Of a DNA stretch of 9,959 nucleotides, positions 1 to 6,879 are shown one piece after another; within the stretch, counting starts at the first letter, position 1; every line of letters starts with the position of its first letter. The stretch comes from an uncultured Erysipelotrichaceae bacterium. Lineage in GTDB: Bacteria > Bacillota_I > Bacilli_A > RFN20 > CAG-826. The DNA lies in contig CADCJP010000026.1 in NCBI GenBank assembly GCA_902801805.1, forward strand, positions 1-9,959. Reading direction: 5' to 3'. Below the pieces are notes generated by a model. It saw nothing but the letters and a program-made list of their open reading frames with translations, was not told the origin of the DNA and did not search any database. The translations under genes and the position numbers were made by a program.

Positions 1-193
1 TTTTGAGAAGGACAAAGCCTTCGTCACAGATTTGTTCGTTCACCTTAGAGCCGGATTTAATGTAGTTATTCTTTTCAGTGTTTTTAGAATAATCGCCGAT
101 GAATTCTGCATTAACGCCTTTAATGCCATTGCCCAAAGCCAAAGGCAAAGTCATACCCATAAGAAGAACAGAAAATAAAATCTTTCTTTTCAT
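1..193 (-). CDS. Exported protein, probable GH3 beta-glucosidase-type glycoside hydrolase (partial, N-terminal 64 residues)
   Basis: The gene runs off the left edge, so only the first 64 codons are seen. It starts with ATG at 193, preceded by GAAAGGG six bases upstream. Residues 1-29 form a typical signal peptide: KRK at the N-terminus, a hydrophobic core from about residue 5 to 21, and VNA at 27-29 as a plausible signal peptidase I site. After a short polar stretch comes VNEQICDEGFVLLK (51-64). This resembles the EGxVLLKN(x)LPL segment that opens the alpha/beta sandwich domain of family 3 glycoside hydrolases. Finding it so close to the signal peptide fits the inverted-domain GH3 enzymes of gut Firmicutes. 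The exported status is well supported. The GH3 call rests on one short motif and is inference. It would act outside the cell or at its surface on plant or host glycosides. Confidence 0.6.
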   Translation of the reverse strand, partial: MKRKILFSVLLMGMTLPLALGNGIKGVNAEFIGDYSKNTEKNNYIKSGSKVNEQICDEGFVLLK

Positions 194-227
194 AATTTTC
201 CCTTTCAAAATTATTTTTTCTTATGCC

Positions 228-251
228 GTTTGTTTCCTTAAGAATACAAAC
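228..251. repeat. Imperfect 24-bp palindrome upstream of the exported hydrolase gene (candidate operator)
   Basis: The two 12-base arms, GTTTGTTTCCTT and AAGAATACAAAC, are inverted copies centred on CTTAAG. They have one mismatch and one position that pairs only as a G-U wobble in RNA. The palindrome lies 34-58 bases upstream of the ATG at 193, where a repressor or activator site would be expected. The sequence does not match the catabolite-responsive element consensus. It could instead act as a hairpin in the 5' leader. The rest of the 194-330 gap is AT-rich. I could not choose a convincing promoter there: the best pair is TTGTAT (244-249) with CATAAG (220-225) at an 18-base spacing on the minus strand, which is weak and would overlap the palindrome. 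Confidence 0.4.
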
Positions 252-330
252 TAAGTTCTTATTTATTATCGGTCATTTTAATAAAAATGAATACGATTTT
301 TTTGTTATCATCGGAAAATTATTCCACAAA

Positions 331-356
331 AAAGAAAAAAGAGCCGAAGCCCTTTT
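331..356 (-). terminator. Rho-independent terminator of the FAD protein - CofE-like - UPF0371 operon
   Basis: Read on the minus strand, AAAAGGGC (356-349) and GCTCTTTT (344-337) pair over 8 bp with one G-U wobble around a TTCG tetraloop. A T-rich tail (TTTTTTCTTTTTT) follows. It begins 22 bases after the stop codon at 379 and closes the operon before the exported hydrolase gene. The stem is also flanked by Ts on the plus strand, but no plus-strand gene ends here. Confidence 0.85.
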
Positions 357-378
357 ATTCATTTTTATTAGATTATAT

Positions 379-1875
379 CTATTTAAAATATAGTTTGTGC
401 GCGTAACCAACTGGCTCTTCAGTAACATTAATTCCAAGAGCGGTTAAAGTTCTTAAATCTGCGTCAGAAAGGATACATGAGCAGTGTGCTTCTGAACCCT
501 TTAACTTTGGAATTTGTTTAAGCGCTAATTCGGCTAATGGGTTGCTACTTGCTTGAATAGCCAAGGCAATTAAGATTTCTTCACTACGGATACGTGGGTT
601 TTCTTTCTTTAATGGACCAGTTTTTAAATCGGCCATTGGGGTCACCACGTGTGGTGAAATAAGGTGAATACTATCATCAATTTTGCCTAATACTTTTAAT
701 GTATTTAAGAGCATTGCCGCTGGAGCACCTAATAATCTAGAACGCTTACCAGTGATGATCTTGCCGTTAGGAAGTTCAATAGCCACGACTCTTTCTTTAC
801 ATTTATTAGCTTTGTCTAAGCATGCTTTCACTGTTGGTCTATCATCAGTTGTAATGTCTAAAGCGGTCATTAATGATTCTTCTTTGGTAATTGTTTCGTC
901 AGCGAATTTACCTAAGTAGACATTTTTCCTAGCTTGATAGTATCTTCTAATGACTTCTTGTTTACTTGCTTCACAAGCCGCGGCATCGTTAATAATCGCA
1001 AAGCCAACCATATTAACACCCATATCAGTTGGAGATTGATATGGAGAAGAACCATAAATCTTTTCGAATATAGTCTTTAATAATGGGAATGTTTCAATAT
1101 CACGGTTGTAGTTAGTTGTGGTAATGCCATACGCCGCTAAATGGTATGGGTCAATCATATTGACGTCCGCTAAATCAACAGTGGCAGCTTCATAAGCTAA
1201 GTTCACTGGATGTGATAATGGAAGATTCCACACTGGGAATGTTTCATATTTCGCATAACCAGATTTAATACCACGGTTCATGTCATGATATAACTGACTT
1301 AAACAGACCGCCATTTTACCTGAACCAGGACCTGGTGCGGTCACAACGATTAATGGTTTTGTGGTTTCCACATAATCATTCTTTTCAAAGCCATCACTAC
1401 CGAAAACAGAGACGAGGTTATGTGGATAACCCGCGATTGTGTAGTGTTTATAAACTTTAATACCGTTTTTTCTAAGTTTAGTGGCAAATGTTTTTAAGAC
1501 TGGACTTTCTTCATAGAAACAGAAGACCACACTAGAAACATATAAACCCGCTTCTTGATAGGCATCGATTAATCTTTCGACTTCGGATTGATAAGTGATA
1601 CCTAAGTCATTTCTAACTTTGTTAGATTTGATATCGTTCGCGTTGACCGCCATGACGATTTCCGCGTCATCTTTTAATGTTAATAACATTTGAAGTTTTG
1701 AATCTGGTTCAAAACCTGGTAAGACTCTACTAGCATGGAAGTCATCGAATAACTTACCACCAAATTCGAGGTAAAGTTTACCGCCAAAAGATTTAATGCG
1801 TTTTAAAATCTCCTGACGTTGGATTTTCAGATATTTCTTATTATCAAAGGCTATTTTCTTCTTATTCGTCGGCAT
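379..1875 (-). CDS. UPF0371 / DUF1846 family protein
   Basis: This is a 498-residue cytoplasmic protein, the usual full length for UPF0371/DUF1846. Hallmarks are the N-terminal FDNKKYLKIQ segment (about 10-19), KLYLEFGGKLFDDFHASRVL (33-52), a glycine-rich P-loop-like APGPGSGKMA (180-189), and SPTDMGVNMVGF (281-292). No signal peptide or membrane segment is visible. The family is conserved in Firmicutes and actinobacteria, and I know of no established biochemical role. The APGPGSGK loop suggests phosphate or nucleotide binding, which is inference. The ATG at 1875 lies inside the end of the upstream CofE-like gene (14-base overlap), so translation is probably coupled. An in-frame TTG at 1884 would add three residues. 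AAGGA lies 4 bases before the TTG and 13 bases before the ATG, so the start is ambiguous; ATG is preferred as the stronger codon. It is the last gene of the operon. Confidence 0.9.
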   Translation of the reverse strand: MPTNKKKIAFDNKKYLKIQRQEILKRIKSFGGKLYLEFGGKLFDDFHASRVLPGFEPDSKLQMLLTLKDDAEIVMAVNANDIKSNKVRNDLGITYQSEVERLIDAYQEAGLYVSSVVFCFYEESPVLKTFATKLRKNGIKVYKHYTIAGYPHNLVSVFGSDGFEKNDYVETTKPLIVVTAPGPGSGKMAVCLSQLYHDMNRGIKSGYAKYETFPVWNLPLSHPVNLAYEAATVDLADVNMIDPYHLAAYGITTTNYNRDIETFPLLKTIFEKIYGSSPYQSPTDMGVNMVGFAIINDAAACEASKQEVIRRYYQARKNVYLGKFADETITKEESLMTALDITTDDRPTVKACLDKANKCKERVVAIELPNGKIITGKRSRLLGAPAAMLLNTLKVLGKIDDSIHLISPHVVTPMADLKTGPLKKENPRIRSEEILIALAIQASSNPLAELALKQIPKLKGSEAHCSCILSDADLRTLTALGINVTEEPVGYAHKLYFK

Positions 1876-3052
1876 AGTTATCAAAGTATCCTTGAATCAA
1901 GACAACAGGTGTACCTTTATCACCAGAGCCACTTGTTAAGTCACATAATGAGCCTAATAAGTCAGTGATTTGTCTTGGGGTTGTGCCTTCAGAGGCCATC
2001 TTGCCAACGAGGTCTTTTTCTTTAGCCTTAATATCTTCTTTAATCGCATCAGCGAGAGCTTTACCGGTTAAACCTTTATATGCATTGTCCGCTAAATATT
2101 TGAGTTTTAATTCGTTTGGTGTACCTTTTAAGCCCACTGTGTGGAATGGAGAAACAACTGGGTCTGCTAATTCCCAAATCTTACCTTGTGGATCTTTAAA
2201 AGCACCATCGCCATACACCATGACTTCAATGTGCTTACCAGTTTTTTCTAATAAATCAGCTTGCACACCTTCGACGAGAGATTGACCATCTCTTGGGAAT
2301 AATTTCACGGTTTCTTCAGTGGCTTTATTAGTGCCTAATAAGCCATACTTTTCGTTATAACCAGAACCATTAACTGGAGCGGTTAAAATATCATCAAGGG
2401 CTAAAACGAGTTCAGCGCCTTTATCTTTTAATAAACGTTTTGTGGCAAATCTTGTGTGAATGTCACACGTTAAGACTTTCTTAGTGTAATTTAAGATTGC
2501 TTCAGCGCGGTTAGCAAAGATAATCACCGCTTCCGCTCCTTGCTCTTCAATTAACTTTTTATAGTAATCAACATAGTCAACACCAGTGAATTCATGGACT
2601 CTATAACCAAATAATTCACGATATTTTTCTAACGACAAAACATCGCTATATGGATTAATACCTGCTTCATAAACTTGATCAGCGGTAATTAAAGCATTAC
2701 CAACTTCATCACTTGGGTAAGAAAGCATTAAGTAAACTTTCTTCACACCTCTAGCGATACCTTTGAGTAAAATAGCGAATCTATTTCTACTTAAAATAGG
2801 AAAAATGACCGCTAATTCGTCGCCACCGGTTTTCTTTTTAACATCGTCAGCAATATTATCGACTGAGGCGTAATTGCCTTGGCAGCGAGCGACGATACTT
2901 TCGGTGATTGCGACAACATCGCGATCATGGAATTTGAATCCTTCATTTTCTGAGGCTTTTAAAACTGAGTCGACAACGATTTGTCTTAAGTTATCACCAG
3001 TTTTTAATACAGGGAGTCTCACCCCTCTAGATGTCACACCAACACATCTCAT
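1862..3052 (-). CDS. CofE-like protein (coenzyme F420-0:L-glutamate ligase family, long Firmicutes form)
   Basis: This 396-residue protein has an N-terminal segment, VRLPVLKTGDNL (11-22) then FHDRDVVAITESIVARCQGN (41-60), that follows the start of the F420-0:gamma-glutamyl ligase fold. Other conserved-looking stretches are ALDDILTAPVNGSGYNEKYG (218-237) and VMVYGDGAFKDPQGKIWELA (277-296). True CofE adds glutamates to coenzyme F420 using GTP. Archaeal CofE has roughly 250 residues, so this protein carries about 150 extra residues, as Firmicutes homologues commonly do. No other F420 synthesis gene is in the window, so the substrate may be something else (inference). The start at 3052 is set by AGAAGGAGAA about 9 bases upstream. 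The gap to the upstream FAD gene is 16 bases, and the downstream UPF0371 gene overlaps its end, so the three genes are one transcription unit. Family assignment is fairly sure; function is not. Confidence 0.85.
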   Translation of the reverse strand: MRCVGVTSRGVRLPVLKTGDNLRQIVVDSVLKASENEGFKFHDRDVVAITESIVARCQGNYASVDNIADDVKKKTGGDELAVIFPILSRNRFAILLKGIARGVKKVYLMLSYPSDEVGNALITADQVYEAGINPYSDVLSLEKYRELFGYRVHEFTGVDYVDYYKKLIEEQGAEAVIIFANRAEAILNYTKKVLTCDIHTRFATKRLLKDKGAELVLALDDILTAPVNGSGYNEKYGLLGTNKATEETVKLFPRDGQSLVEGVQADLLEKTGKHIEVMVYGDGAFKDPQGKIWELADPVVSPFHTVGLKGTPNELKLKYLADNAYKGLTGKALADAIKEDIKAKEKDLVGKMASEGTTPRQITDLLGSLCDLTSGSGDKGTPVVLIQGYFDNYADE

Positions 3053-3068
3053 AATTTAGTTTCTCCTT

Positions 3069-4490
3069 CTATTTAGCACCCTTCTTTTCGAGGATGTTTC
3101 TAGCGACATAAACGCCACACGCTCCCGCTTGGGCTAAGCCACGGGTGAGACCCGCACCATCACCACCAACGTAGAGGTTTTTAATATCTTTGACTTCGAG
3201 TTTGTTATCAATTTGTGGGTGAGCGCTATAGTATTTAGCTTCAACGCCATAGAGTAATGTATGTTCAGTAGCGATACCTGGAGTGATATGGTCTAAGACT
3301 TGAATCATTTCGATAATCGCTTGCATAGTTTTTTGTGGTAAGCATAAGGCCAAGTCACCTGGAACCGCTTCTTTTAAGGTTGGTCTAACAAAGCCTTCAC
3401 GGATACGTTTAACAGTGCTACGTCTACCTTGTTTGATATCACCAAAGCGTTGCACTAAAACAGAACCACACGCTAATTGGTTAGCTAATGAGGAAACTTT
3501 TAAAGCATATTCGTTTGGTTTTTTGAATGGTTCTTCAAAGTGATGAGTCACTAATAAAGCAAAGTTAGTGTTTTCACTGGATAAAGATGGGTCATTATAT
3601 GAGTGACCGTTAACATTAACCACACCTTGGTAGTTTTCCATAACGACGTGACCACCTGGGTTGGAGCAGAATGTTCTAACAGTGCTACCGGTGCTCGCTT
3701 TGAAAAGGAACTTACCTTCGTATAAGTTTTTATTAATTTCTTCCATGACCATATTTGGGCATTCAACACGAACACCGATATCCACTTGGTTTTGGGTCAT
3801 TTCGATATTGAACTTTTCAAATAAGTCAGTGAGCCAAGCACTACCTTCACGACCGACCGCTAATAAGACATAGTCAGCGTCAATTCTTTCGCCATTTGCT
3901 AAGATTACACCTTTAACTTGTCCTTCTTCCACGACGATGTCTTTGACTTCGGTGGAGAATCTAGCGTCAATCTTCTCTTGTAAATCGATATATATTCTTG
4001 TGAGAATCTTTAAGTTTTCTTCAGTACCTAAGTGTCTAACTTTGCTATGTAAAAGCTTTAAGCCAACAGACATAGCTTTCTTTTCAATTTCTCTGACTTC
4101 CTTGGTATATGGGTCAGTAATGACTGGAGTAGCACCATATTTAAGGTTGATTTCATCGACATAGTGAATGAGATCCATTAAGGCATCTTGGTCGATATAA
4201 TCTTGTAACCAACCACCAAATTCAGAGGTGATGTTAAATTTGCCATCAGAATAAGCACCAGCGCCACCAAAACCATTAGTGATGGAGCAAGCTGGGAAGC
4301 ATTCTTGATAGCCTTTGATATTTCTTGGGCACTTTGTTAATTTGTGTTCTAAGACTGGGCAGTGTCTCTTTTCAATTGAGAGACCCTTATCTATAAGGAG
4401 CACCTTTAATTTTGGGTTTTTGTTGACTAATTCGTAGGCACAAAAATATCCACTTGGGCCTGCACCAACAATCACGACATCGTATTTCAT
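3069..4490 (-). CDS. NAD(P)/FAD-dependent oxidoreductase, COG2509-type
   Basis: This is a 473-residue soluble flavoprotein. The N-terminus has a Rossmann dinucleotide-binding motif, VVIVGAGPSG (5-14), with an acidic strand end at LLIDKG (31-36). Next come four cysteines at 44, 54, 64 and 68, and then GFGGAGAYSDGK (73-84), a signature of uncharacterised FAD-dependent dehydrogenases related to COG2509. A middle AVGREGSAW motif and the C-terminal LYVGGDGAGLTRGLAQAGACG (439-459) complete the FAD site. Substrate and electron acceptor are unknown. The start at 4490 is chosen because AAAGGAGAT sits about 6 bases upstream. An upstream in-frame start at 4553 would lie inside the promoter. It is first in the operon with the CofE-like and UPF0371 genes. 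The enzyme class is secure; the pathway is not. Confidence 0.9.
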   Translation of the reverse strand: MKYDVVIVGAGPSGYFCAYELVNKNPKLKVLLIDKGLSIEKRHCPVLEHKLTKCPRNIKGYQECFPACSITNGFGGAGAYSDGKFNITSEFGGWLQDYIDQDALMDLIHYVDEINLKYGATPVITDPYTKEVREIEKKAMSVGLKLLHSKVRHLGTEENLKILTRIYIDLQEKIDARFSTEVKDIVVEEGQVKGVILANGERIDADYVLLAVGREGSAWLTDLFEKFNIEMTQNQVDIGVRVECPNMVMEEINKNLYEGKFLFKASTGSTVRTFCSNPGGHVVMENYQGVVNVNGHSYNDPSLSSENTNFALLVTHHFEEPFKKPNEYALKVSSLANQLACGSVLVQRFGDIKQGRRSTVKRIREGFVRPTLKEAVPGDLALCLPQKTMQAIIEMIQVLDHITPGIATEHTLLYGVEAKYYSAHPQIDNKLEVKDIKNLYVGGDGAGLTRGLAQAGACGVYVARNILEKKGAK

Positions 4491-4537
4491 ACCGGTATCT
4501 CCTTTAAGTCTTTTCCACAAAGAAAAAACACTATTTA

Positions 4538-4566
4538 AGTATAGATTATGCACGCGTGATTGTTAA
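4538..4566 (-). promoter_or_regulatory. Promoter of the FAD protein - CofE-like - UPF0371 operon
   Basis: On the minus strand TTAACA (4566-4561) and TATACT (4543-4538) are separated by exactly 17 bases, and each differs from the sigma-A consensus by one base. Transcription would start near 4531, giving a leader of about 40 bases that contains the AAAGGAGAT ribosome binding site of the gene starting at 4490. The spacer contains the perfect 8-base palindrome CACGCGTG (4551-4558), which could be an operator half or chance. Confidence 0.7.
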
Positions 4567-4701
4567 TATATTTTTGACAATTTTGAACGAAAGAAAATCG
4601 ACCTATCTAGGATGTAGTTTAAAGAGATATAAAAGTTTATTAGTGGTCATTTAAAAAGATGACTTCACCGCTATTCTTGATACTTTCAATATTTTTTATG
4701 C

Positions 4702-5781
4702 TTATCCAAGCATCATTTCTCTAATTGTGTCGATTTCTTGTTGCTGAACACCTTTGTTGAGTAAGAAGTTGGTGGCTTTTTCTTGTAAGGTATCGCCTTT
4801 GGTCTCTTTAATTGCTTTAACGTAGCCATCAGCGATAAAAGATTTATCACGTGAACCACCGATATTACCAAAGTTGGAGAACAAATAATCTCTCCATAAA
4901 TCTTCTTCATTAACACCGACCACACTATTGATTAACCAAGCGACATAGCCAGTACGGTCTGTACCAATTGAGCAATGGAAGAAAGCGGGATAGTTTTCTT
5001 TATTACCTAAAATAGAAAATACTTTTCTTAAAGATGGATCGTTTTCACTAGAGTCCACCCCTATGCTATAGTCCATTGGACATTGATAGTATTTCACGTT
5101 ATTACCGATAACGCTTAAGCCTTCAGTTAAACCACCGACTTCATTGTTTTCCACCAATCTTAAATCGATTTCAGTTTTAACTTTAAGTTCTTTATGCATC
5201 GCTTCAATGCCTTTAGAAGTGATTCTCACATCCACTTCTTCAACGTCATTTCTATTTAATCTACCTGTACGGAACAAGACACCTTGCTTACTAACCCCGT
5301 CTTTAGTGGTATATCCCCCGATATCTCTCGCGTTTGTCACACCAGAAATATAAAGATTTCTCACTAGCTGTGCGGAAGTCACGAATGAATCTTCTTTAAT
5401 GCTTTTACCATTCGATCTAACGTCATAATAATACTTCGTATTAATCTTTAAATTACTAAATGATATTTTCGCCTCATCAGTGGTATAGGTATTCATATCA
5501 ATAAAATTAGGATTATCCGCGAGATAAACAGTATATGGAGCTTCCGCTTCTTCCCAAGTAAATGTTGGGGTTAACGGTCTAGAAAGCTCTTCCGCTCCTC
5601 GAGCGTATAAATTAACTTTATCAAGTGGTCCAGAAAGATATACCCTTTGGACTTCTGAATGTAAAATAACTCTTCCTTCATCAGGATCAGTTTCTTTAAC
5701 TTCTCCGCTACCACTATTACCTTTGTTACAGCATGATAAAAGGACAGCGAAAACAACAAAAAATAGTGCGTGTTTTTTCAT
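4702..5781 (-). CDS. Lipoprotein tyrosine phosphatase (Y_phosphatase3-like) with N-terminal fibronectin III-like domain
   Basis: This is a 359-residue surface protein. MKKHALFFVVFAVLLSC (1-17) is a lipoprotein signal peptide with lipobox LLSC, so Cys17 would be lipidated; a second Cys follows. A polar GNSGSG linker leads to a beta-rich domain (about 38-136) with TFTWEEAEAPYTVYLADN and LKINTKYYYDV, resembling a fibronectin III fold. The catalytic domain (about 140-359) has NARDIGGY (150-157), EIDLR (204-208) and the P-loop HCSIGTDRTG (269-278). Cys270 is the expected nucleophile and Arg276 the phosphate-binding residue of the CX5R motif. This matches the tyrosine/lipid phosphatase family that includes PtpB and Listeria LipA. 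It probably removes phosphate from proteins, phosphoinositides or other compounds outside the cell; the substrate is unknown. The start at 5781 is supported by AAAGG ten bases upstream and by the signal peptide beginning there. It stands alone, and no clear terminator follows it. Confidence 0.88.
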   Translation of the reverse strand: MKKHALFFVVFAVLLSCCNKGNSGSGEVKETDPDEGRVILHSEVQRVYLSGPLDKVNLYARGAEELSRPLTPTFTWEEAEAPYTVYLADNPNFIDMNTYTTDEAKISFSNLKINTKYYYDVRSNGKSIKEDSFVTSAQLVRNLYISGVTNARDIGGYTTKDGVSKQGVLFRTGRLNRNDVEEVDVRITSKGIEAMHKELKVKTEIDLRLVENNEVGGLTEGLSVIGNNVKYYQCPMDYSIGVDSSENDPSLRKVFSILGNKENYPAFFHCSIGTDRTGYVAWLINSVVGVNEEDLWRDYLFSNFGNIGGSRDKSFIADGYVKAIKETKGDTLQEKATNFLLNKGVQQQEIDTIREMMLG

Positions 5782-5811
5782 TGCTAGATTACCTTTCTCT
5801 TTAATCACAAA

Positions 5812-5838
5812 ATTATCAAAAAGTATGGTGTCTTGCAA
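5812..5838 (-). promoter_or_regulatory. Possible promoter of the phosphatase gene
   Basis: The minus strand has GATAAT (5817-5812), one base from the -10 consensus. Two weak -35 candidates precede it: TTGCAA (5838-5833, spacing 15) and TTGTTG (5841-5836, spacing 18). It lies between the upstream operon's terminator and the phosphatase ATG at 5781, where a promoter is needed. The spacing is imperfect, so confidence is low. Confidence 0.35.
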
Positions 5839-5839
5839 C

Positions 5840-5875
5840 AAAAATAAAAAGACCGGACTTTTGCATCCGGTCTTT
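5840..5875 (-). terminator. Rho-independent terminator of the uracil permease - upp - prs operon
   Basis: A perfect 10-bp stem, AAAGACCGGA (minus strand, 5875-5866) with TCCGGTCTTT (5857-5848), encloses an 8-base loop. It is followed on the minus strand by TTATTTTTG. It begins 17 bases after the prs stop codon and separates the salvage operon from the phosphatase gene. Confidence 0.93.
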
Positions 5876-5892
5876 ATTAGTTATTGATGAGA

Positions 5893-6822
5893 TTAGAAGT
5901 TTTCGTCAATGTACTTAGCAATGATTGGCGCTAAGGAGACAATACTGACGACGTCTTCTTCTTGTGGGATAGAATCGCTAATAGCGATGTCTAAGATGCC
6001 ACATCTATATAGTTTCGCGAGGGCATTCTTTGAGAAGATACCATGGCAAGCACAGATTAAGATACCTTTTGCTTCATTTTTGAGAAGTTCTTTACTCGCG
6101 GCAATAATTGTGCCACCAGTATCGATGATATCATCAATCATCAAACAGTATTTGTCCTCAACTGGTTCACCTTTAATGTTAGTAATAACGGCCTTATTTG
6201 GTTCAGGACGGTATTTATTTAACACTGCGATTGGTAAATCACCTAAATCTTTAGATAAATGTTTTGCTCTTTCGAGGCCGCCTTTGTCTGGAGAAACGAT
6301 GACGACGTCCTCAAGCTTAACTTTTAATGTTTTTAAGCGTTTACGGTAATAATCAGCAAACACTGATGAGGAATATAATTCCACCGCTTCCATGTTTTCG
6401 AAGTATGGTTGCATTGAACCACTGTGGTAATCAACAGATACAACTCTGTTACATCCAGCTTCTCTTAAGCAATTAGCGACTAATTTCGCACTAATTGGAT
6501 CGCCGAAATCGATTGTTCTGTCTTGTCTCACATATCCAAAATATGGAATGATCGCGGTAATGGTTTTAGCTTCACCTCTCTTAAGAGCATCGATGAAGAT
6601 CAATAATTCCATTAATCTGTCGTTAACTGGGTTACAGGTTGAATGAATAACAATGCAATCCTTACCTCTTACGTCAACGTTTGGTCTGGTAAAAATTTCA
6701 TTATCTGCGAATCTTCTGCAGATAGATGGTGCTTTTTCCACACCGAGTTCTTCACACACCCTGTACGCTAGTTCTTCACAGGATGTTAAAGAGAATACTA
6801 ATACTTGTTCTTTATTTGTCAT
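5893..6822 (-). CDS. prs: Ribose-phosphate pyrophosphokinase (PRPP synthetase)
   Basis: This 309-residue cytoplasmic enzyme makes PRPP from ribose 5-phosphate and ATP. The family pattern is clear throughout: RRFADNEIF (36-44), NPVNDRLMELLIFIDALKR (64-82), IPYFGYVRQDR (92-102), DPISAKL (108-114), VSPDKGG (176-182), and the PRPP loop MIDDIIDTGGTI (228-239). The catalytic flexible loop reads NKYRPEPN (202-209): Lys203 and Arg205 are kept, while the usual middle Arg is Tyr. The usual VDLHAxQIQGFF motif reads VDYHSGSMQPYF (130-141), keeping the His but otherwise divergent. The start at 6822 follows AGAGGG about 10 bases upstream; a longer frame would need a TTG at 6867. It lies 57 bases after upp with no terminator between, so it is probably cotranscribed and supplies the cosubstrate for Upp and Apt. 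Confidence 0.95.
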   Translation of the reverse strand: MTNKEQVLVFSLTSCEELAYRVCEELGVEKAPSICRRFADNEIFTRPNVDVRGKDCIVIHSTCNPVNDRLMELLIFIDALKRGEAKTITAIIPYFGYVRQDRTIDFGDPISAKLVANCLREAGCNRVVSVDYHSGSMQPYFENMEAVELYSSSVFADYYRKRLKTLKVKLEDVVIVSPDKGGLERAKHLSKDLGDLPIAVLNKYRPEPNKAVITNIKGEPVEDKYCLMIDDIIDTGGTIIAASKELLKNEAKGILICACHGIFSKNALAKLYRCGILDIAISDSIPQEEDVVSIVSLAPIIAKYIDENF

Positions 6823-6879
6823 GTCTTTCTTTCCCTCTTTCAACTGAAAGGAATTTCTACAGATCAATAAGTTGATTAA

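Noticed and set aside
287..406. 39-codon plus-strand frame across the left intergenic region
   Set aside because: It lacks a ribosome binding site and runs through the minus-strand terminator and into the UPF0371 gene in antisense.
4574..4579. Perfect TTGACA on the plus strand as a -35 box
   Set aside because: No -10 hexamer lies 16-18 bases downstream (TATCTA is 24 bases away) and no plus-strand gene follows.
4603..4650. 15-codon open frame on the minus strand upstream of the FAD protein gene, a possible second leader peptide
   Set aside because: It has no ribosome binding site and ends upstream of the operon's promoter (4538-4566), so that transcript would not contain it.
4638..4674. Hairpin downstream of the phosphatase gene as a terminator (GTCAT/ATGAC stem)
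   Set aside because: The stem is only 5 bp before a bulge and lacks a proper U-tract, so I do not call it.
5909..6349. Open frame of 146 codons on the plus strand
   Set aside because: It is an antisense shadow of prs; the minus-strand frame carries all the PRPP synthetase motifs.
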